Origin: an uncultured Myxococcales bacterium
GTDB lineage: Bacteria; Myxococcota_A; Polyangia; Polyangiales; Polyangiaceae
Reading direction: 5' to 3'
Assembly (NCBI GenBank): GCA_937949945.1
Contig: CALFEQ010000089.1
Location: 1-64,000 of the forward strand
Length of the DNA: 64,000 nt
Shown here: positions 61,392 through 64,000 of the stretch, piece by piece
Layout of the letters: every line of letters starts with the position of its first letter
Numbering within the stretch: position 1 is the stretch's first letter
The notes under the pieces: model-generated
Databases searched by the model: none
What the model saw: only the letters and a program-made list of their open reading frames with translations
Told to the model about the DNA's origin: nothing
Position numbers and translations under genes: made by a program

Positions 61392-64000
61392 ATGGTCGAG
61401 CTCGATGTCCGGGCGCCTCGCGCCTCGAGGGCGTTCCTTCGTGCGCTGGCTCTCGCTGCGATCCTGAGTGTCGCCCTGCTGCTCGCCCGGACGGCGCGCG
61501 CGGACGGGCCGATGGACCCCAAGACCGTGCCGGAGCCGCTCCGGCCATGGACGGCGTGGGCCCTGCACGGCAAGACCGACGCTCTCTGTCCCTCGCTGCA
61601 CGGGCTCGGCAGCGTCCAGTGCGCGTGGCCCGCACGGCTCGACCTGGTGCTCGACGAGAAGAGGGGGACGTTCCGCCAGTCGTGGCACGTGGACGCACGG
61701 CAATGGGTGCCGCTGCCCGGCGACGACAAGCGCTGGCCTCTCGACGTGACCGTCGACGGGAAGCGTACGGTGGTCATCCCGCGCGAAGGCGTCCCGAGCG
61801 TCGAGCTCGAGCCGGGCGACCACGTCGTCGCTGGCGCGTTCGCGTGGGACTCGCTCCCCGAATCACTGCAGATCCCGCCGCAGACCGCGCTGCTCGGGCT
61901 CGTGCTGCGCGGCAAGACGGTCGACCATCCCAACCGCGACGCCAAGGGGACGCTCTGGCTCCAGAAGACGCTCACCTCGGAGGAGGGCGAGAGGCTCGAC
62001 TTCGTGGTCCACCGCCGCGTCGTCGACGACGTCCCGCTCCTCCTCACGACGCGCATCGTCCTCAACGTGGCCGGGCGCAACCGCGAGGTGCTGCTCGGCA
62101 AGACGCTTCCGCCCGGCTTCGTGCCGATGGCGCTCGACAGCCAGCTCCCCGCGCGCCTCGAGCCGGACACGCGGCTGCGCGTGCAGGCGCGACCCGGGAC
62201 GTGGACGATCGAGCTCGTCGCGCGGAGCGAAGGGCCCGTGCAGGAGCTCCGGCGGCCCGACCCCGACGGTCCGTGGCGCGAAGGCGAAGAGGTGTGGGTC
62301 TTCGATGCGCGCACGAACCTGCGTCTCGTCGAGGTAGAGGGCGTGCCCGCGATCGATCCGCAGCAGACCTCGCTCCCCGAGGAGTGGAAGAAGCTTCCGG
62401 CGTACCCGCTCGGGCTGCGCGACTCGCTGCGGCTCGTCGAGAAGCGGCGAGGTGACGCCGAGCCGCCTCCGGATCACCTCACGTTGCAGCGCACGCTCTG
62501 GCTCGACTTCGACGGGCGCGGTTTCACCGCGAGCGACACGCTCACGGGCAACCTCCGTCGTGCGTCGCGCCTCGAGATGCTCCCGCCGAGCGTGCTCGGT
62601 CGCGTGTCGATCGGGGGAAGGGACCAGTTCATCACGCATCTCGAAGGTGACGCGGCGAAGACGGGCGTCGAGGTCCGGCAGGGCGAGCTCCGCGTCAGTG
62701 CCGACAGCCGGATCCTCGCCGACCCGAGCGATCTGCCTGCCGTCGGCTGGAATCACGATTTCCACGCGGTCACCGCGACGCTGCACCTTCCGCCGGGGTT
62801 TCGGCTGCTCCACGCGACGGGCGTCGACGACGTACCGAGCACGTGGATCAAGCACTGGTCGCTCCTCGAGCTCTTCCTCGTCCTCGTTCTGTCCATCGCC
62901 GTCTGGCGGCTCTGGGGGCGAGCCTGGGGAGCGCTCTCGCTCGTCACGTTCGTCCTCACGTTCCCCGAGTCGGGCGCGCCCCGCTGGGTCTTCGTCTTCG
63001 TGCTCGTCGTCGAGGCGCTCGTGCGCGCGCTCGACCGCGCGTCGAAGAAGGCGGGCGAGGCTCCGGGACGCGGTCTCGTGATCTCGCGCAAGGTGGCGGG
63101 AGGCGCACGCGCCGCGGCCGTCACGCTGCTCGTCCTCGTCACCGTGCCGTTCCTGATCGAGCACGTGCGTGCAGGCCTCTTCCCGGCGCTGTCCGCGAGC
63201 GGCCACGTCGAGCGCAGCGTCTTCGAGGACATCGACGGCGCCTCGCCGGTGGGCGGTCTGGCGAGGAAGGAGCCGGCGGCGCCTCCGCCTCCCGTCGAGC
63301 CCGCTCCGGAGGCTCCTCCGATCGCGGACGACGAGGGCAGGGCCGGCGCGACGAACGCGCCGGAGTCGAAGCCGACGGGCGGTGGTCAGGCGGAGCTGCC
63401 GAAGAGCCGAGCGCCGTTCGTGGGTTTCCAGGGCGCGGCGTCGAGCTCCGCGAGCAGCGCCACCTCGTACGTACAGTTCAACGCGCACGTGTACGACCCG
63501 GCCTCGATGGTGCAGACCGGGCCCGGCCTTCCGCGATGGACCTTCACGCAGGTGCCGCTCCGATGGAGCGGACCGGTCGAGCGCGGGCAGCGTCTCCACC
63601 TCTACCTGCTCTCCCCCGCGATGAACGCGCTCCTCGCGATCGTGCGCGCGGCGTTGCTCGTCGCGCTGGTGCTCCGGCTGTCGCCCGTGCGGCCGCGTAT
63701 CGAGCGCGACGGCGGCGGCAAGCGCACCCTCGGGTTCGCGGCCGCCACGCTCGCGTGCCTGGCCATCTTGCTCCTGCCGCGCGCCGCCGAGGCGCAGGTG
63801 CCTCCGAAGGAGGTCCTCGACGAGCTCGCGTCGCGCATGCTCGAGAAGCCCGCGTGCAGTCCGACGTGCGCCTCGAGCTCGCGCATGCTCCTCGAGGCGA
63901 GGCCCGGCGTGCTCCGGTTGCGGCTCGAGATCGAGGCGGCCGCGTCGACCGCCGTTCCGCTGCCGACGAGCGCGCAGTGGTCGCCCGAGACGGTGCTCCT
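61392..64000 (+). CDS. Large exported/membrane protein (3' end cut by window edge)
   Basis: The frame is open from the ATG at 61392 (GGAGGGG upstream) to the window end, 869 residues without a stop. It begins with a signal or anchor (ALALAAILSVALLLARTARA). Residues about 30-460 are a beta-rich extracytoplasmic region with alternating charged and Trp/Leu segments (e.g. RLDLVLDEKRGTFRQSW, LRRTLWLDFDGR-like text). A helical hairpin at about 490-555 and another at about 575-600 are predicted membrane segments. A Pro/Ala/Glu-rich linker (about 625-680) is followed by another soluble part, a membrane helix near 750, a second hydrophobic stretch near 780 and a further soluble domain. No named domain is recognised. 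Confidence 0.75.
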   Translation, partial: MVELDVRAPRASRAFLRALALAAILSVALLLARTARADGPMDPKTVPEPLRPWTAWALHGKTDALCPSLHGLGSVQCAWPARLDLVLDEKRGTFRQSWHVDARQWVPLPGDDKRWPLDVTVDGKRTVVIPREGVPSVELEPGDHVVAGAFAWDSLPESLQIPPQTALLGLVLRGKTVDHPNRDAKGTLWLQKTLTSEEGERLDFVVHRRVVDDVPLLLTTRIVLNVAGRNREVLLGKTLPPGFVPMALDSQLPARLEPDTRLRVQARPGTWTIELVARSEGPVQELRRPDPDGPWREGEEVWVFDARTNLRLVEVEGVPAIDPQQTSLPEEWKKLPAYPLGLRDSLRLVEKRRGDAEPPPDHLTLQRTLWLDFDGRGFTASDTLTGNLRRASRLEMLPPSVLGRVSIGGRDQFITHLEGDAAKTGVEVRQGELRVSADSRILADPSDLPAVGWNHDFHAVTATLHLPPGFRLLHATGVDDVPSTWIKHWSLLELFLVLVLSIAVWRLWGRAWGALSLVTFVLTFPESGAPRWVFVFVLVVEALVRALDRASKKAGEAPGRGLVISRKVAGGARAAAVTLLVLVTVPFLIEHVRAGLFPALSASGHVERSVFEDIDGASPVGGLARKEPAAPPPPVEPAPEAPPIADDEGRAGATNAPESKPTGGGQAELPKSRAPFVGFQGAASSSASSATSYVQFNAHVYDPASMVQTGPGLPRWTFTQVPLRWSGPVERGQRLHLYLLSPAMNALLAIVRAALLVALVLRLSPVRPRIERDGGGKRTLGFAAATLACLAILLLPRAAEAQVPPKEVLDELASRMLEKPACSPTCASSSRMLLEARPGVLRLRLEIEAAASTAVPLPTSAQWSPETVL

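Overview
The window is about 70 % GC and densely coded on both strands, with no rRNA, tRNA, CRISPR array or insertion sequence that I could find. Several traits point to a myxobacterium (Myxococcota, probably near the Polyangiales; this is inference): about fourteen lipoproteins, many Cys-rich, among some 47 genes; two eukaryote-type Ser/Thr kinases; an FHA/AAA+ regulator; FGE-sulfatase-fold surface proteins, one with DVDCGG repeats and one ending in a MYXO-CTERM-like sorting tail; and a five-module reductase/ligase/carrier/acyltransferase/SCP2 protein resembling the ether-lipid enzyme ElbD.

Layout. 1-4606 (minus): a protein with two near-identical fused FIST sensor units, co-transcribed with a SpoIIE/RsbU-type phosphatase, and an FHA/AAA+/HTH regulator that has lost catalytic motifs. 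5145-10591 (plus): pheS-pheT, a membrane-anchored Ser/Thr kinase and a YkvA-like protein. 10598-14328 (minus): a lipoprotein, a kinase with a long coiled coil and an exported protein. 14535-18332: a six-helix membrane protein and tatA, facing a dienelactone hydrolase with a twin-arginine signal and a lipoprotein serpin. 18503-28048: aminotransferase, CxGxC-repeat lipoprotein, aldehyde dehydrogenase, Mrp-type ATPase and more lipoproteins. 28085-35577: MoxR ATPase, outer-membrane protein, FAD-linked oxidase, PlsC acyltransferase, peroxiredoxin-like and carboxypeptidase-regulatory lipoproteins. 35615-49973: FGE-fold proteins, a DUF885 hydrolase, ketopantoate reductase, a CNNM/CBS transporter, a lipid kinase and SDR pair, a GT-C glycosyltransferase and a phosphodiesterase. 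50158-64000: hybrid histidine kinase, the ElbD-like megaenzyme, a Cys-rich lipoprotein, a secreted nuclease/phosphatase, a LarA-family protein and a large membrane protein cut by the window edge.

Genes that plausibly work together: the FIST/SpoIIE pair (ligand sensing coupled to a partner-switch phosphatase), pheST, tatA with a Tat-exported neighbour, and a membrane-lipid theme (ElbD-like protein, two PlsC domains, a lipid kinase).

The most unusual non-coding feature is a set of intergenic elements at 4843-4970, 15846-16084, 22253-22559, 25417-25628 and 59177-59631. Each consists of two inverted arms around a non-coding core. Four have arms made of 7-nt tandem repeats, and the fifth has a perfect 39-nt arm. 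They sit at gene ends, two of them share an identical 34-nt block, and the architecture recalls REPINs. A separate run of three hairpins with 2-nt spacers (20032-20101) could be a structured RNA.
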